This document shows positions 15,734 through 24,773 of a DNA stretch of 64,000 nt, piece after piece. Source of the stretch: Sphingomonas cremea (lineage in GTDB: Bacteria; Pseudomonadota; Alphaproteobacteria; Sphingomonadales; Sphingomonadaceae); contig NZ_JAKFGM010000001.1 in assembly GCF_021502585.1 (NCBI RefSeq), forward strand, positions 434,001 to 498,000, in the 5' to 3' direction. The notes beneath the pieces are model-generated. The model did no database searches and was not told where the DNA came from. It worked only from the letters and a program-made list of their open reading frames with translations. Numbering within the stretch: position 1 is the stretch's first letter; every line of letters begins with the position of its first letter. Made by a program: the position numbers and the translations under genes.

Positions 15734-17242
15734 ATGGTCGCCACCGTAGCCACCGTTGCCTATCTCGGGCTCGAGGCACGCGCTGTCGAAGTGCAGGTCC
15801 AGCTCAGCGCCGGCTTGCCCGCCTTCGTCATCGTCGGACTTCCGGACAAGGCGGTCGCCGAAAGCCGCGAACGGGTTCGCGCAGCGCTATCGGCGATCGG
15901 TCTCGCGCTTCCGCCGAAGCGGATCACCGTAAACCTTTCGCCCGCCGACCTTCCCAAGGAAGGGTCGCATTTCGACCTTCCGATCGCCCTTGGGCTGCTG
16001 GCGGCGATCGGTGCGACCGATGCGGAAAGCCTGTCGCATTATGTAGCGGTGGGCGAATTGGGACTGGATGGGCGCATTGCTCCCTCGCCGGGTGTATTGC
16101 TCGCCGCAATCCATGCCAGCGGACAAGACATGGGGCTGATCTGCCCGGCTTCGCAGGGCAGCGAGGCCGCATGGGCGGGCAATGTCGAAGTGCTGGCCGC
16201 GCCCGACTTGCTCGCGCTTCTGTCGCATCTCAAGGGGACGCAGCTCCTCCGGCCGCCTGAGCCGGGCGAGGCCGAACCGGCCGCGAGCGGACCTGACCTC
16301 CGCCAGGTAAAAGGCCAGGAAGTCGCCAAGCGGGCATTGGAGATCGCCGCGGCCGGCGGTCACAATCTCTTGATGAGCGGACCGCCTGGGGCCGGCAAGT
16401 CCCTGCTCGCCGCCTGCCTTCCCGGCATTTTGCCGCCGCTCGAACCGTCGGAGGCGCTCGAAGTATCAATGGTTGCCAGTGTCGCCGGCGAGCTGGATGG
16501 CAGGCGGCTGCGACGGCGCCGCCCTTTTCGAGCCCCGCACCATAGCGCGTCGATGCCGGCCCTGGTCGGTGGCGGGCTCAAGGTTCGCCCCGGAGAGATC
16601 AGCCTGGCCCATCTCGGCGTGCTCTTCCTTGACGAACTGCCCGAATTCCAGCGCGGCGTGCTCGACTCCCTTAGGCAGCCGCTGGAGACCGGCACCGTCA
16701 GCGTCGCCCGCGCCAACATGCATGTGACTTTTCCGGCGCGGGTGCAGATGGTTGCCGCGATGAACCCCTGCCGCTGCGGCCATTTGGGGGATCCGGCGCT
16801 GGCCTGCGCCCGAGCGCCGCGGTGCGCCGCCGACTATCAGGCGAAAGTGTCGGGCCCCTTGCTCGATCGCATCGACCTCCACGTAGAGGTGCAGGGTGTC
16901 AGCGCCGCCGACTTGACCCTGCCGCCGCCGGCCGAGGGCAGCGACCAGGTGGCGAGGCGGGTCGCGGCGGCACGCGCGGTTCAGTCGAAGCGCTTCAACG
17001 GCAATGGCGTGCGGACCAATGCCGAGGCGGACGGCGAATTACTGGACGCAGTGGCGACTCCCGACGAACCCGGCCGAAAGCTGCTGGCAGACGCGGCGGC
17101 AGCAATGAGGTTGTCGGCGCGGGGGTTTCATCGGGTATTGCGCGTGGCGCGGACCATCGCCGACCTTGCCGGAACTGAGCAGGTGGGCCGGATCCACGTA
17201 GCGGAAGCGCTAAGCTATCGCCGCCAGGCGCCCAGGAACTAG
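15734..17242 (+). CDS. comM: ComM/YifB family AAA+ ATPase (Mg-chelatase-like)
   Basis: Hexameric helicase-like ATPase; in naturally competent bacteria ComM promotes branch migration during integration of donor DNA. From ATG 15734 the protein is 502 aa and begins MVATVATVAYLGLEARAVEV. It has an N-terminal ChlI-type Lon-protease-like domain (about 20-140, with GLPDKAVAESRERVRAA), an AAA+ core with Walker A GPPGAGKSLLA (about 216-226) and Walker B VLFLDELPEF, a zinc-like loop CRCGHLGDPALACARAPRC, and a C-terminal Mg_chelatase_C domain. A longer frame from 15413 was rejected because it runs antisense to the neighbour. comEC also occurs in this window at 61 kb. Confidence 0.93.
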   Translation: MVATVATVAYLGLEARAVEVQVQLSAGLPAFVIVGLPDKAVAESRERVRAALSAIGLALPPKRITVNLSPADLPKEGSHFDLPIALGLLAAIGATDAESLSHYVAVGELGLDGRIAPSPGVLLAAIHASGQDMGLICPASQGSEAAWAGNVEVLAAPDLLALLSHLKGTQLLRPPEPGEAEPAASGPDLRQVKGQEVAKRALEIAAAGGHNLLMSGPPGAGKSLLAACLPGILPPLEPSEALEVSMVASVAGELDGRRLRRRRPFRAPHHSASMPALVGGGLKVRPGEISLAHLGVLFLDELPEFQRGVLDSLRQPLETGTVSVARANMHVTFPARVQMVAAMNPCRCGHLGDPALACARAPRCAADYQAKVSGPLLDRIDLHVEVQGVSAADLTLPPPAEGSDQVARRVAAARAVQSKRFNGNGVRTNAEADGELLDAVATPDEPGRKLLADAAAAMRLSARGFHRVLRVARTIADLAGTEQVGRIHVAEALSYRRQAPRN

Positions 17243-17307
17243 CTTTGCTTTCGACCCCACGCGGGCAATTGGCGTCGGCTAACTCATAGCCGAGGTCGCT
17301 GCTCCGA

Positions 17308-18378
17308 CTATCTTCGGCAGACCTCCATATTGGTGCCGGACGATAGGCGGCTCGACCAAAATGTGGGCGACGTGCTGATGATGACCCCGGTCGAACCGCA
17401 TCGCCTCAGCTGGAAGCGTACCTTGCGCGCCCGGAAGTCGAGCGACACGCGGCGAAATGTTTCAAGCAGGTCGGTTCCGAGCAGCAATGATGGCTCCTTG
17501 GACAGGCCGAACACCGTAAAGGGCGGCACGTCGGCAAAGGCGATGGGCACGTCGCGCAGGGTCACCGAGCCCAGCCGAAGCTCCCCGACGCGCGCAAGTT
17601 GCAGATCGACGGTCACTCCCGTGACGCCGGTGACTGCAACCGTCACGAACTTGTGGCGATTCCCTCGGATAAGCTTGTCGCGAAGGGCTAGGTTGCCGAT
17701 CGTGATTTCCGATCCGGTATCGACGACCGCTTCGACGGGCAATCCGGCGGCGCTAACCTGCGTCAGGATCAATTGACCGCGCCGGCGTCGTGCCGTCACG
17801 ACGATTTCGCCGTCGAGCAGTTTGGCGGGCTGCCGCGCGTCCTCGGCCTTGATCACGCGCTTCTCGAAATCCATCATCAGGCGCTGCTGGACCAGCGCAT
17901 CGATTCCGATCATTCCTTCGCCGCCTAAATCCTCCTCTTTCAATGCAGGAACCTCAAGGTCCCTGATCGTGCTTTGCCCGAGTGAGAGTTGGTCGACGAG
18001 GACGCGATCCACTTCGGCGCTGGCTGTGGTGCCGTGCAGGATCGCCTTTGTGCCCACCGGCAATTGCAGTTCGCGGGCGATCCGCAGGCCCACAACTGAC
18101 GTGTCGGCGCCACTGTCGACGAGAAAGCGATAGGGGCCGCGGCCGTTCACCTGCACCTCGACGGTCATGCGCGTGCTGACTTTGCGGGCGTTGATGTCTT
18201 CCCCGCCGATCGCCAGCGTATCGTCGATCACCGCCGGTGGCAGCGGTGGCATTTGTGACGGCGGAACAATGCGCGGCTTTTGAATTTTGGGAGTTCGCGC
18301 CGCCCCTGCCATGTCGGCGCTCATCGCCGACAATGTGAGCCCCATACCCAGCACCAGGCTCCAACGACGTTTAGACAA
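17308..18378 (-). CDS. Exported protein with two retropepsin-like aspartyl protease domains
   Basis: A 356-aa protein with a signal peptide (about 1-27), a Pro-rich linker (29-50) and two retroviral-type aspartyl protease units. Unit 1 has FLVDSGADTSVVG (Asp-88) and a later flap and GMIGIDAL turn; unit 2 has AVVDTGSEITIG (Asp-220) and LLLGTDLL. Each catalytic Asp sits in the usual D(S/T)G context. Most bacterial relatives carry one such unit and work as dimers, so this chain could form an internal pseudo-dimer. Substrate unknown. It stands alone, convergent with comM. Confidence 0.8.
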   Translation of the reverse strand: MSKRRWSLVLGMGLTLSAMSADMAGAARTPKIQKPRIVPPSQMPPLPPAVIDDTLAIGGEDINARKVSTRMTVEVQVNGRGPYRFLVDSGADTSVVGLRIARELQLPVGTKAILHGTTASAEVDRVLVDQLSLGQSTIRDLEVPALKEEDLGGEGMIGIDALVQQRLMMDFEKRVIKAEDARQPAKLLDGEIVVTARRRRGQLILTQVSAAGLPVEAVVDTGSEITIGNLALRDKLIRGNRHKFVTVAVTGVTGVTVDLQLARVGELRLGSVTLRDVPIAFADVPPFTVFGLSKEPSLLLGTDLLETFRRVSLDFRARKVRFQLRRCGSTGVIISTSPTFWSSRLSSGTNMEVCRR

Positions 18379-18576
18379 TCACTCCCACTCCTTGCATTGG
18401 CAGTAGCAAGCTATCCCTCTCTGCGTCCGCTTGCCATGCAAAGTAGACATATGGTCGGTATATTCGACGTGCGTATGTGCCGCAGTCGCTTGGCGCGCCC
18501 GGCGCGATGCAGATGCACAGGGCCTCAAAAGTGCAGTATTGCCCCGCGTTCGGGTCGTGCTAAGGGCGCGTTGCGT

Positions 18577-18661
18577 GCCCCCGTGGCGGAATTGGTAGAC
18601 GCGCTCGACTCAAAATCGAGTTCCGCAAGGAGTGTCCGTTCGACTCGGACCGGGGGCACCA
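18577..18661 (+). tRNA. tRNA-Leu (CAA anticodon)
   Basis: An 85-nt class II tRNA with acceptor GCCCCCG pairing to CGGGGGC, anticodon stem CTCGA/TCGAG with loop CTCAAAA (anticodon CAA, reads UUG), a long variable arm, T-loop TTCGACT and a chromosomally encoded CCA. The 198-bp gap upstream holds the leader of the protease gene and probably the tRNA promoter; a TTGCCC about 38 nt before the tRNA is a weak -35 candidate. Confidence 0.97.
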
Positions 18662-18750
18662 GCCACGCGAGCCGCGAGCAGGCGGCACGCTCAGCCGGTT
18701 CGTTTCTGCAACCATCTGGCGGCTTGGCCCATGTTGGTTAAGATGGGGTC

Positions 18751-19908
18751 ATGGACGCGCGCACAGGGGCATCGGGCGATTCGCCCACACATGAAATGGA
18801 AGCGCTTCAGCTAAAGCGGGTCAGGTTGCTCGCTTCGCTGACGCTGATGGCGGGCATTGGCCTGCTCATCTCCATGCCATTCGCACTCAGGGCCGGCGCG
18901 GAATTCTTCCTTCCAGTGACCGCCGCGCTGGTCGTCGCGATCGCCTTGGTCCCGATGCTTGAATGGTTCGAGCGACGCGGCGTCCCGGCGAAGCTTGCCT
19001 CGGGCCTGTGCGTGCTCGTGTTCCTCGCCGTCACGATATTTGCGCTGGCGGCAATCGTTTATCCCGCGATCGATTGGGTGGCGTTGATTCCCAAGCGGAT
19101 CGACCGGGTGACCCAGGCGCTGGCGCCCCTGCTTGACCTATATTCCAACCTCCAGAAATTCATCGACCAGACCGCCGCGCGAATTTCGATCGAGGCCAGC
19201 CAGGCGCGGACTGTCCGGGTCGAAACGCCCAATTCAATGCTGGGAATAATTACCGCTTCAGCGCCGCATGCGGCGATCCAGCTCTTCTTCGCGCTGCTGG
19301 TGATCTATTTTTTCCTCGCCGGCTGGACCGGGATGCGCAAGCGCACGATCGTCAGCCGGGGAAGCTTCGAAGGCGCGCTAACCACGGCCCGGGTCATCCA
19401 GCAGACCGTTGATGCGACCTCGACCTATATCGGCACCATAACGGTTATCAACATTGCGCTTGGCGGCCTCACCGCGGCGATCCTGTGGGCCCTGGGAATG
19501 GACTCGCCGATCATGTGGGGCGGCATTGTGGCGGTGCTGAACTACATTCCCTACCTCGGCCCGATCGCGGCGGCACTGCTGTTGGCGCTGGGCGGCCTGA
19601 TGACCTTCGTCGATCCGTGGGCAGCGCTGCTCCCGCCGTTGATCTTCATCTCCCTGCATGTGATCGAGGCCAATGCGGTTACTCCGCTGATCGTCGGCCA
19701 TCGCTTGACGATCAACCCGCTACTGATTCTGGTTTCGCTATCGTTCTGGGCATGGGTGTGGGGAACGACCGGAGCGCTTCTGGCCGTACCCTTGCTGATC
19801 ATCTTCAAGACCGTCTTCGCCGCGGCGGGCACTCCGGACATCGCCGGCTTCCTGTTCGAAGAAGGGACGCTGACCCATGTCGGCGACGAGGAAGAAAAAG
19901 ACGATTGA
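18751..19908 (+). CDS. AI-2E family transporter (PerM-like)
   Basis: A 385-aa integral membrane protein of the AI-2E/PerM family. About eight hydrophobic segments are visible: a pair near 27-65, one near 75-95, then a central soluble stretch (about 110-170), then helices from 178 onward including the conserved block MWGGIVAVLNYIPYLGPIAA (about 251-270) and LLILVSLSFWAWVWGTTGALLAVPL. Family members export autoinducer-2 or act in Na+/H+ exchange or lipid-related roles; the substrate cannot be read from sequence. It ends in an acidic tail. The start is MDARTG at 18751; MEALQLKRV at residue 16 is an alternative. Confidence 0.9.
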   Translation: MDARTGASGDSPTHEMEALQLKRVRLLASLTLMAGIGLLISMPFALRAGAEFFLPVTAALVVAIALVPMLEWFERRGVPAKLASGLCVLVFLAVTIFALAAIVYPAIDWVALIPKRIDRVTQALAPLLDLYSNLQKFIDQTAARISIEASQARTVRVETPNSMLGIITASAPHAAIQLFFALLVIYFFLAGWTGMRKRTIVSRGSFEGALTTARVIQQTVDATSTYIGTITVINIALGGLTAAILWALGMDSPIMWGGIVAVLNYIPYLGPIAAALLLALGGLMTFVDPWAALLPPLIFISLHVIEANAVTPLIVGHRLTINPLLILVSLSFWAWVWGTTGALLAVPLLIIFKTVFAAAGTPDIAGFLFEEGTLTHVGDEEEKDD

Positions 19909-19913
19909 GCTTG

Positions 19914-19942
19914 TTGACAGGGTGGGGGGGCTGACCTAGTTG
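19914..19942 (+). promoter_or_regulatory. Candidate promoter of tRNA-Asp
   Basis: A perfect TTGACA (19914-19919), a 17-nt G-rich spacer and TAGTTG (19937-19942) precede the tRNA by 17 nt. It starts only 6 nt after the transporter stop codon, giving the tRNA its own promoter. Confidence 0.5.
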
Positions 19943-19959
19943 GCCGCCCACGCCAAAAC

Positions 19960-20036
<77 letters not shown>

Positions 20037-20069
20037 TTTCCCAAATTGTTAGAATGGCTTGGACCGCCG

Positions 20070-21137
20070 TTATTGGGCGCCGGCCGCGGTGGCCACGTCC
20101 TTGGTCGGGCGACCGAACGCCTGCTGCTCGCCTTCCTTTTCGCTGCCGTTCAGGGCGAAGCGGAGATTGTCGGATGCGGCGGTGCGCTCGACGTAAGGGA
20201 CGACCTTCACCTTCTCGACCGCCTCACGTGCCTCTGCCGAGAACAGGACCCGCACCCGGCCGCCCGGCTGGGTCGAAACCTTGGCGCCAGCGGCTTCGAG
20301 CTTCTGGATGGTCGCATTGGCTCTGTTAAGGGGCGTCACGACATGCGGCGTGCTGAGCGCAGCCAGCCGGAGCGCGGCGGGATTGCCCTCTCGTCCCGAC
20401 CAGCGATCGCTGAACGCCGCAGGCTGGCCCCAACCGCCCGGCCAGCGATAAAAGATATGCGCGCCTTCGACCGTCGTCTTCACCAGGCTCGACGCCCAGT
20501 AAGGCACGACATAATTGGCATGATAATGGGTGGCGTGGCCTGCGGGCGCGTAGACGGCCCCGGCCAGCATCTCTGCCGCAACCTTTCGAGCGCGGTTCCA
20601 AAGCTCGGGAACCGGTGCGCGGGACATCGAGCCATCGCAGGTGAAGGTGAACTGGCATCCGGTGGTCCGGGTAGAGCCTTCATAGACGACGCCGCAGACG
20701 CTGTTCGGGAAAGCAGGATGGCGGACCCGGTTCAGGACCACCTGGGCAACCGCACGCTGGCCGTCGCTGCTTTCCTGGCCCGCTTCATAATAAATTGCGC
20801 TGGTCAGGCATTCGAGGGCGCGAGCGCCCGCATCGCCCGACGCATTTGCCGTCGTGAACGGCATGGCGGCCGGGTTGGGCCCGCTGGCCAGCGGAATCTT
20901 TGAATTGACGACAAGCGCGGTCTCGGGTGGCAAGTCGCGTACGTCGCTCGGCACGGGCTTAGGCAGGGCTGCCGCTGGCTCGGCCGCAGTGCCAGCGCCG
21001 AATGACGGCAGCACCGGTGTTGCTCCGCTGACGCCGGCAAGCGCGAGCAGCACTGCGCCAACGACCGCCACGGCGGTCGTTTCACGCGGATGAGTGCGCC
21101 AGGGCCTTAAGGGCTGGAGGGTTAGGGCCAAAGTCAT
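20070..21137 (-). CDS. SleB-type cell wall hydrolase
   Basis: A 355-aa protein from ATG 21137 (MTLALTLQPLRPW) with one N-terminal membrane segment (about residues 23-40), a low-complexity Ala/Pro linker, and a SleB/CwlJ hydrolase domain (about 105-235). The domain shows LTSAIYYEAGQESSDGQRAVAQVVLNRV, with the catalytic Glu in YYEAGQE, and HATHYHANYVVPYWASSL. Family members are peptidoglycan lytic enzymes first known from spore germination; in Gram-negatives they probably remodel wall in the periplasm. A Met 13 codons upstream is possible. The 33-bp gap to tRNA-Asp shows no clear terminator. Confidence 0.88.
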   Translation of the reverse strand: MTLALTLQPLRPWRTHPRETTAVAVVGAVLLALAGVSGATPVLPSFGAGTAAEPAAALPKPVPSDVRDLPPETALVVNSKIPLASGPNPAAMPFTTANASGDAGARALECLTSAIYYEAGQESSDGQRAVAQVVLNRVRHPAFPNSVCGVVYEGSTRTTGCQFTFTCDGSMSRAPVPELWNRARKVAAEMLAGAVYAPAGHATHYHANYVVPYWASSLVKTTVEGAHIFYRWPGGWGQPAAFSDRWSGREGNPAALRLAALSTPHVVTPLNRANATIQKLEAAGAKVSTQPGGRVRVLFSAEAREAVEKVKVVPYVERTAASDNLRFALNGSEKEGEQQAFGRPTKDVATAAGAQ

Positions 21138-21200
21138 GGGAGGCGGTGATTTGGTTGCCCAATACAGCAATTTCAATGAACCGTCGACGAACGGGCCGAA

Positions 21201-21413
21201 TCAGTCTTTGAACCGACCGGTTTCCATCCAGCGGAGGAGGGGCTTCAGCGGAAGGATCCACGCGATTCCGGCAATCAGGTAAAAAATGGCCTGAACCAGG
21301 ACCGGCCATCGCTCGACCATGGTGGAGAGGGAAGCCACGAGCGCCGCCCAGGCAGCGATCAGCGCCAGGATGGCAAAAATACCCGTTGGTTTGCGCCAAC
21401 TTGGCTCGGTCAT
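21201..21413 (-). CDS. DUF2842 membrane protein
   Basis: A 70-aa protein with two membrane helices (about 10-30 and 37-57), starting MTEPSWRKPTGIFAIL and ending PLLRWMETGRFKD, which fits the DUF2842 family of alphaproteobacteria. Function unknown. Its ATG overlaps the stop of fthC by 4 nt, so it is translationally coupled. Confidence 0.85.
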   Translation of the reverse strand: MTEPSWRKPTGIFAILALIAAWAALVASLSTMVERWPVLVQAIFYLIAGIAWILPLKPLLRWMETGRFKD

Positions 21414-22000
21414 CGGAACATCTCCACACCGTCAGGTGACGCGAACCCATCGAGCGGAACGTCCCATGGGTCGGCCGGGATCTGCTCCTTCAGCTTCTGG
21501 ACTTGCCAGCCGACGCCGATCAGCAACGCGCCACGCTCGCGAAGCCTGGCTAGTACCCGATCATAATGGCCCTTGCCCTGGCCAAGTCGGGTCCCTTTGC
21601 CGTCGATTGCCACCAGTGGCACGAGGACGAGGTCGGGAAATACCTCAGGCGAAGTGAGCGGGGGCTGGAAGCAAGCCCAGGGTCCGGGCTCGACAGGATC
21701 GCCGGCGAGAAAGCGAAACACACTCTGGTGATCGGCAAAGGCGGGGAAAGCGAGGGTCGCCCCGCCGTCCGCTGCCAACTGCATTGCGGGAAGCGGGCTG
21801 ACCTCACTTGGCAGGTGGCAATAACCGCCGATGATTCGCGATCTGGAAATCAATGGCGCCAACTGGCCGGCCAGCGCCACTTCGAGCTTGTCGCGATCCT
21901 GCGGATCAAGCTGTTCGATGAATGCGCGTCGGCGTTCGCGCGCCTGGCGGCGAAGGGCGACCTTGTCGGCCGAAGCGGGAGAAAGTGACGGGACCACCAT
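21410..22000 (-). CDS. fthC: 5-formyltetrahydrofolate cyclo-ligase
   Basis: ATP-dependent conversion of 5-formyl-THF to 5,10-methenyl-THF in one-carbon metabolism (ygfA homologue). From ATG 22000 the protein is 196 aa: an N-terminal ALRRQARERRRAF helix, a middle VLVPLVAIDGKGTRLGQGKGHYDRVL block that is the family signature (ATP/folate site), and a C-terminal VGWQVQKLKEQIPADPWDVPL. The frame is open upstream to 22066, but that part lies in 6S RNA. The order zapA-6S RNA-fthC is the classical proteobacterial arrangement. Confidence 0.95.
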   Translation of the reverse strand: MVVPSLSPASADKVALRRQARERRRAFIEQLDPQDRDKLEVALAGQLAPLISRSRIIGGYCHLPSEVSPLPAMQLAADGGATLAFPAFADHQSVFRFLAGDPVEPGPWACFQPPLTSPEVFPDLVLVPLVAIDGKGTRLGQGKGHYDRVLARLRERGALLIGVGWQVQKLKEQIPADPWDVPLDGFASPDGVEMFR

Positions 22001-22004
22001 GGCC

Positions 22005-22150
22005 GTTTGCCGGAAATCCTCTGACGCCACAAACGTCAGGTGGGAACCATGTGCACCGGACCCCAATGCGAAGAGAGTGGTCCGGACAGGGACAGTCCCC
22101 TAGGATATTTAATCGCCTCAGGGATTTTGCTGGCCTCGTACCGGGCAGTA
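22005..22150 (-). ncRNA. ssrS: 6S RNA (SsrS)
   Basis: The gap between zapA and fthC encodes 6S RNA, which mimics an open promoter and binds sigma-70 RNA polymerase. On the minus strand GAGGCCAGCAAAATCCCTGAGG matches the conserved GGCCAG-CCCTGAG block of 6S RNAs. A central hairpin GTCCGGACC...GGGGTCCGG follows, then a CTGACG...CGTCAG stem. The TGCCCGG near 22147 can pair with CCGGCA near 22008, closing the rod. The ends are approximate. Confidence 0.82.
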
Positions 22151-22165
22151 CCCGTCGCCACCTAT

Positions 22166-22480
22166 CTAGGCGTCAATGCTCGTTCGCTCAAGGGCGTCGG
22201 CGAGCGATTCGAGCCGCTCGGCGAGTCGCTGGGTCCGTTCGACCAGTTCGGCATCGGGGCCCTTGGGGAGCTCGAATTCGCGACCGTCGATAATCTGGTC
22301 GGCAAGAAGTAGCGCAGCGAATAGCAGCTGGCGCGATTCGGACAGGGTGCCGAGACCCGACAGCGCCTCACGGCTCTTGGCATCGACCAGCGCGCCGGCC
22401 TGGCGCAGCGTTTCTTCTTCGCCATTGCGGCAGGCTACTTTGTAGGGACGGCCGGCGATGGTGAGTTCGACCTCTGCCAT
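22166..22480 (-). CDS. zapA: Cell division protein ZapA
   Basis: Promotes FtsZ filament bundling at mid-cell. The 104-aa chain has the ZapA N-terminal globular part (VELTIAGRPYKVACRNGEEETLRQAGALVD) and a C-terminal coiled coil (about 65-100). The ATG shares its A with the stop of the 57-aa gene upstream (TAATG at 22478-22482). It is followed by 6S RNA and fthC. Confidence 0.94.
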   Translation of the reverse strand: MAEVELTIAGRPYKVACRNGEEETLRQAGALVDAKSREALSGLGTLSESRQLLFAALLLADQIIDGREFELPKGPDAELVERTQRLAERLESLADALERTSIDA

Positions 22481-22653
22481 TAGTGACTGGCCTCCCGGAT
22501 AATCACGTCCAATTCGGCAAGCACGTCCGCCACCTTGGCTCGCAGGGCGCCATCGTGACTATCGTGCATGGTCCCACGCTCGATCGCGCGCTCAATGCGG
22601 AGCAAGGCTCGTTCCGCCCGATCCATGGCTTCTTCCAGGGGTGTATTGCTCAT
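22480..22653 (-). CDS. Small coiled-coil protein upstream of zapA
   Basis: A 57-aa frame, ATG 22653 to TAA 22480-22482, encoding MSNTPLEEAMDRAERALLR and ending VLAELDVIIREASH. Heptad-like Leu/Ile/Ala spacing (residues 5-27 and 37-53) predicts a helical, probably coiled-coil protein. Its stop overlaps the zapA start, so the two are coupled. Alphaproteobacteria often carry a small uncharacterised helical protein (DUF4164-like in some orders) directly before zapA; the similarity here is positional and compositional only. A role in division together with ZapA is inferred. Confidence 0.75.
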   Translation of the reverse strand: MSNTPLEEAMDRAERALLRIERAIERGTMHDSHDGALRAKVADVLAELDVIIREASH

Positions 22654-22703
22654 GGTTCAGAAGGCGTAGCAGATTGAAGGGCGTCCGCAAGCAGGCGCCG
22701 AGG

Positions 22704-22732
22704 TTGACGCCGCGCTGCAGCGCGACAATAGG
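22704..22732 (+). promoter_or_regulatory. Candidate tkt promoter with palindromic spacer
   Basis: TTGACG (22704-22709) and AATAGG (22727-22732) are separated by 17 nt that contain a perfect 14-bp palindrome, CGCGCTGCAGCGCG (22711-22724). A palindrome between -35 and -10 is a typical operator position. The -10 match is poor and the call is by eye. Confidence 0.3.
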
Positions 22733-22787
22733 CACCAAACCATCGGCCAGCCGAATCTCTCAACGTGGCCGACCCATGGGAGATTTC

Positions 22788-24773
22788 ATGCCGACGCAAC
22801 GCCGACTCGCCAACGCCATTCGCGCTCTGGCGATGGATGCAGTTGAGGCCGCCAATTCGGGCCATCCGGGCATGCCGATGGGCATGGCCGATGCCGCCAC
22901 GGCTTTATTCACAAAGCATCTGAAGTTCGACGCGGCTGACCCACACTGGCCCGATCGTGACCGCTTTGTTTTGTCGGCGGGCCATGGATCGATGCTAATC
23001 TACGCCTTGCTGCATCTCACCGGCTACGCCCGGCCGACGATGGAAGACATCAAGAATTTCCGTCAGTTGGGCTCTCCCTGTGCCGGCCACCCAGAGAATT
23101 TCGAGCTTGAGGGCATCGAAACGACTACCGGGCCGTTGGGACAGGGGCTGGCAGCCGCAGTCGGGATGGCGATTGCCGAGCGCCATCTGAACGCCGTCTA
23201 TGGCGACGAACTGGTAGACCACCGCACCTTTGTCATCGCCGGTGACGGCTGTTTGATGGAGGGCATCAACCACGAGGCGATCGGGCTGGCGGGTCATTTG
23301 CGCCTGTCGAAGCTGGTGGTCATGTGGGACGACAACAAGATCACCATCGACGGCTCGACTGACCTCAGCCGCAAGGAAGATGTGCTCGCTCGCTACGAAG
23401 CGATGGGTTGGCACACGATCGAATGCGACGGGCTGGATTCGGGCAAGGTTTCGAAGGCGATAGATGAAGCGGTGGCCGATACGCGGCCTTCGCTGATTCG
23501 CTGCAAGACGATCATCGGATATGGCGCACCCAATAAACAGGGAACCGCTGCCACCCATGGAGCCGCGCTAGGTGCCGACGAAGTCGCCGCCGCTCGCAAG
23601 GAACTCGGGTGGGACTTGCCGCCGTTTGAAATTCCCGATGACGTCGCCAAGTCGTGGCGGGAGGCCGGAGCTCGCGGTTCAAAGGCGCGTGCGGAATGGC
23701 AGAGGCGGCTAGATGCAAGCGGCAAGGCGGACGAATTCAAGCACCGCATCGCCGGCAAGCTCGATCATGGATGGCTTGCGCCCTATCTCGACACTCTGAT
23801 CGCCAATCCGCCAAAGGTTGCGACCCGCAAGGCGTCGGAGATGGCTCTCGAAGCGATTAACGCGGCGATTCCTGCGACAATCGGCGGCTCGGCCGATCTT
23901 ACCGGTTCCAACAATACCAAGACCAAGGGCCTGGAGCCGCTGACCACCGATAATTATGGCGGCCGCTACATTTATTACGGCATTCGCGAATTCGGCATGG
24001 CGGCGGCCATGAACGGCATGGCCCTTCACGGGGGCGTGTTGCCCTATGGCGGTACCTTCCTGGTCTTCTCGGATTACAGCCGCGCCGCGATCCGTCTTGG
24101 CGCGCTTCAGGGCGCCAAGGTCGTGCATGTCATGACGCATGATTCAATCGGGCTGGGCGAGGATGGGCCTACCCACCAGCCGATCGAGCATCTTCAATCG
24201 TTGCGGGCCATGCCCGGTTTGATGGTCTATCGACCCGCGGACGCGGTCGAGACCGCCGAATGCTGGGCGGCAGCGCTCGCCAATGACGGTCCGAGCCTGC
24301 TGGCGCTGTCTCGTCAGAATCTTTCGCCCCTCCGCACCAGGGCCGAAAGCGAAAATCTGTCGGCCAAGGGAGCCTACCGCCTCAAAAGTGCCGAAGCGCC
24401 ACGCAAGGTCATCCTTATCGCCACCGGTTCGGAGGTTGAGATTGCGATGGGCGTCGCGGCCAATCTGGAAAAGCAGGGGATCGGGGCCGATGTGGTTTCC
24501 ATGCCCTGCACCGAAGCTTTCGACGCCCAGCCAGCAGGCTATCGGGAGGAATTGCTGCCCGACGTGTCGAACCGCGAAATCCTCCGCGTATCGATCGAAG
24601 CGGGGACGACGTTCGGATGGGAACGCTACACCGGTCTCCACGGGCTTCGCATCGGCATTGACCGCTTCGGCGCCTCGGCCCCTGCGGTCGACCTATATGA
24701 GCATTTCGGGCTGACTGCCCCGAAGATCACTGAGCGCGTCCTCGCGCACCTAAAAATAAGGGAAACTGCATGA
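22788..24773 (+). CDS. tkt: Transketolase
   Basis: Thiamine-diphosphate enzyme moving two-carbon ketol units in the pentose phosphate pathway. From ATG 22788 ([18 protein letters not shown]) it is 661 aa, the normal length, with GGGAGA 5 nt upstream. Motifs: [12 protein letters not shown] (about 27-38), [14 protein letters not shown] (about 113), the ThDP/metal signature [13 protein letters not shown] (about 152-164), and the C-terminal half with [15 protein letters not shown] and [13 protein letters not shown]. It overlaps gap by 4 nt, forming a tkt-gap-pgk carbon operon. Confidence 0.97.
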   Translation: MPTQRRLANAIRALAMDAVEAANSGHPGMPMGMADAATALFTKHLKFDAADPHWPDRDRFVLSAGHGSMLIYALLHLTGYARPTMEDIKNFRQLGSPCAGHPENFELEGIETTTGPLGQGLAAAVGMAIAERHLNAVYGDELVDHRTFVIAGDGCLMEGINHEAIGLAGHLRLSKLVVMWDDNKITIDGSTDLSRKEDVLARYEAMGWHTIECDGLDSGKVSKAIDEAVADTRPSLIRCKTIIGYGAPNKQGTAATHGAALGADEVAAARKELGWDLPPFEIPDDVAKSWREAGARGSKARAEWQRRLDASGKADEFKHRIAGKLDHGWLAPYLDTLIANPPKVATRKASEMALEAINAAIPATIGGSADLTGSNNTKTKGLEPLTTDNYGGRYIYYGIREFGMAAAMNGMALHGGVLPYGGTFLVFSDYSRAAIRLGALQGAKVVHVMTHDSIGLGEDGPTHQPIEHLQSLRAMPGLMVYRPADAVETAECWAAALANDGPSLLALSRQNLSPLRTRAESENLSAKGAYRLKSAEAPRKVILIATGSEVEIAMGVAANLEKQGIGADVVSMPCTEAFDAQPAGYREELLPDVSNREILRVSIEAGTTFGWERYTGLHGLRIGIDRFGASAPAVDLYEHFGLTAPKITERVLAHLKIRETA

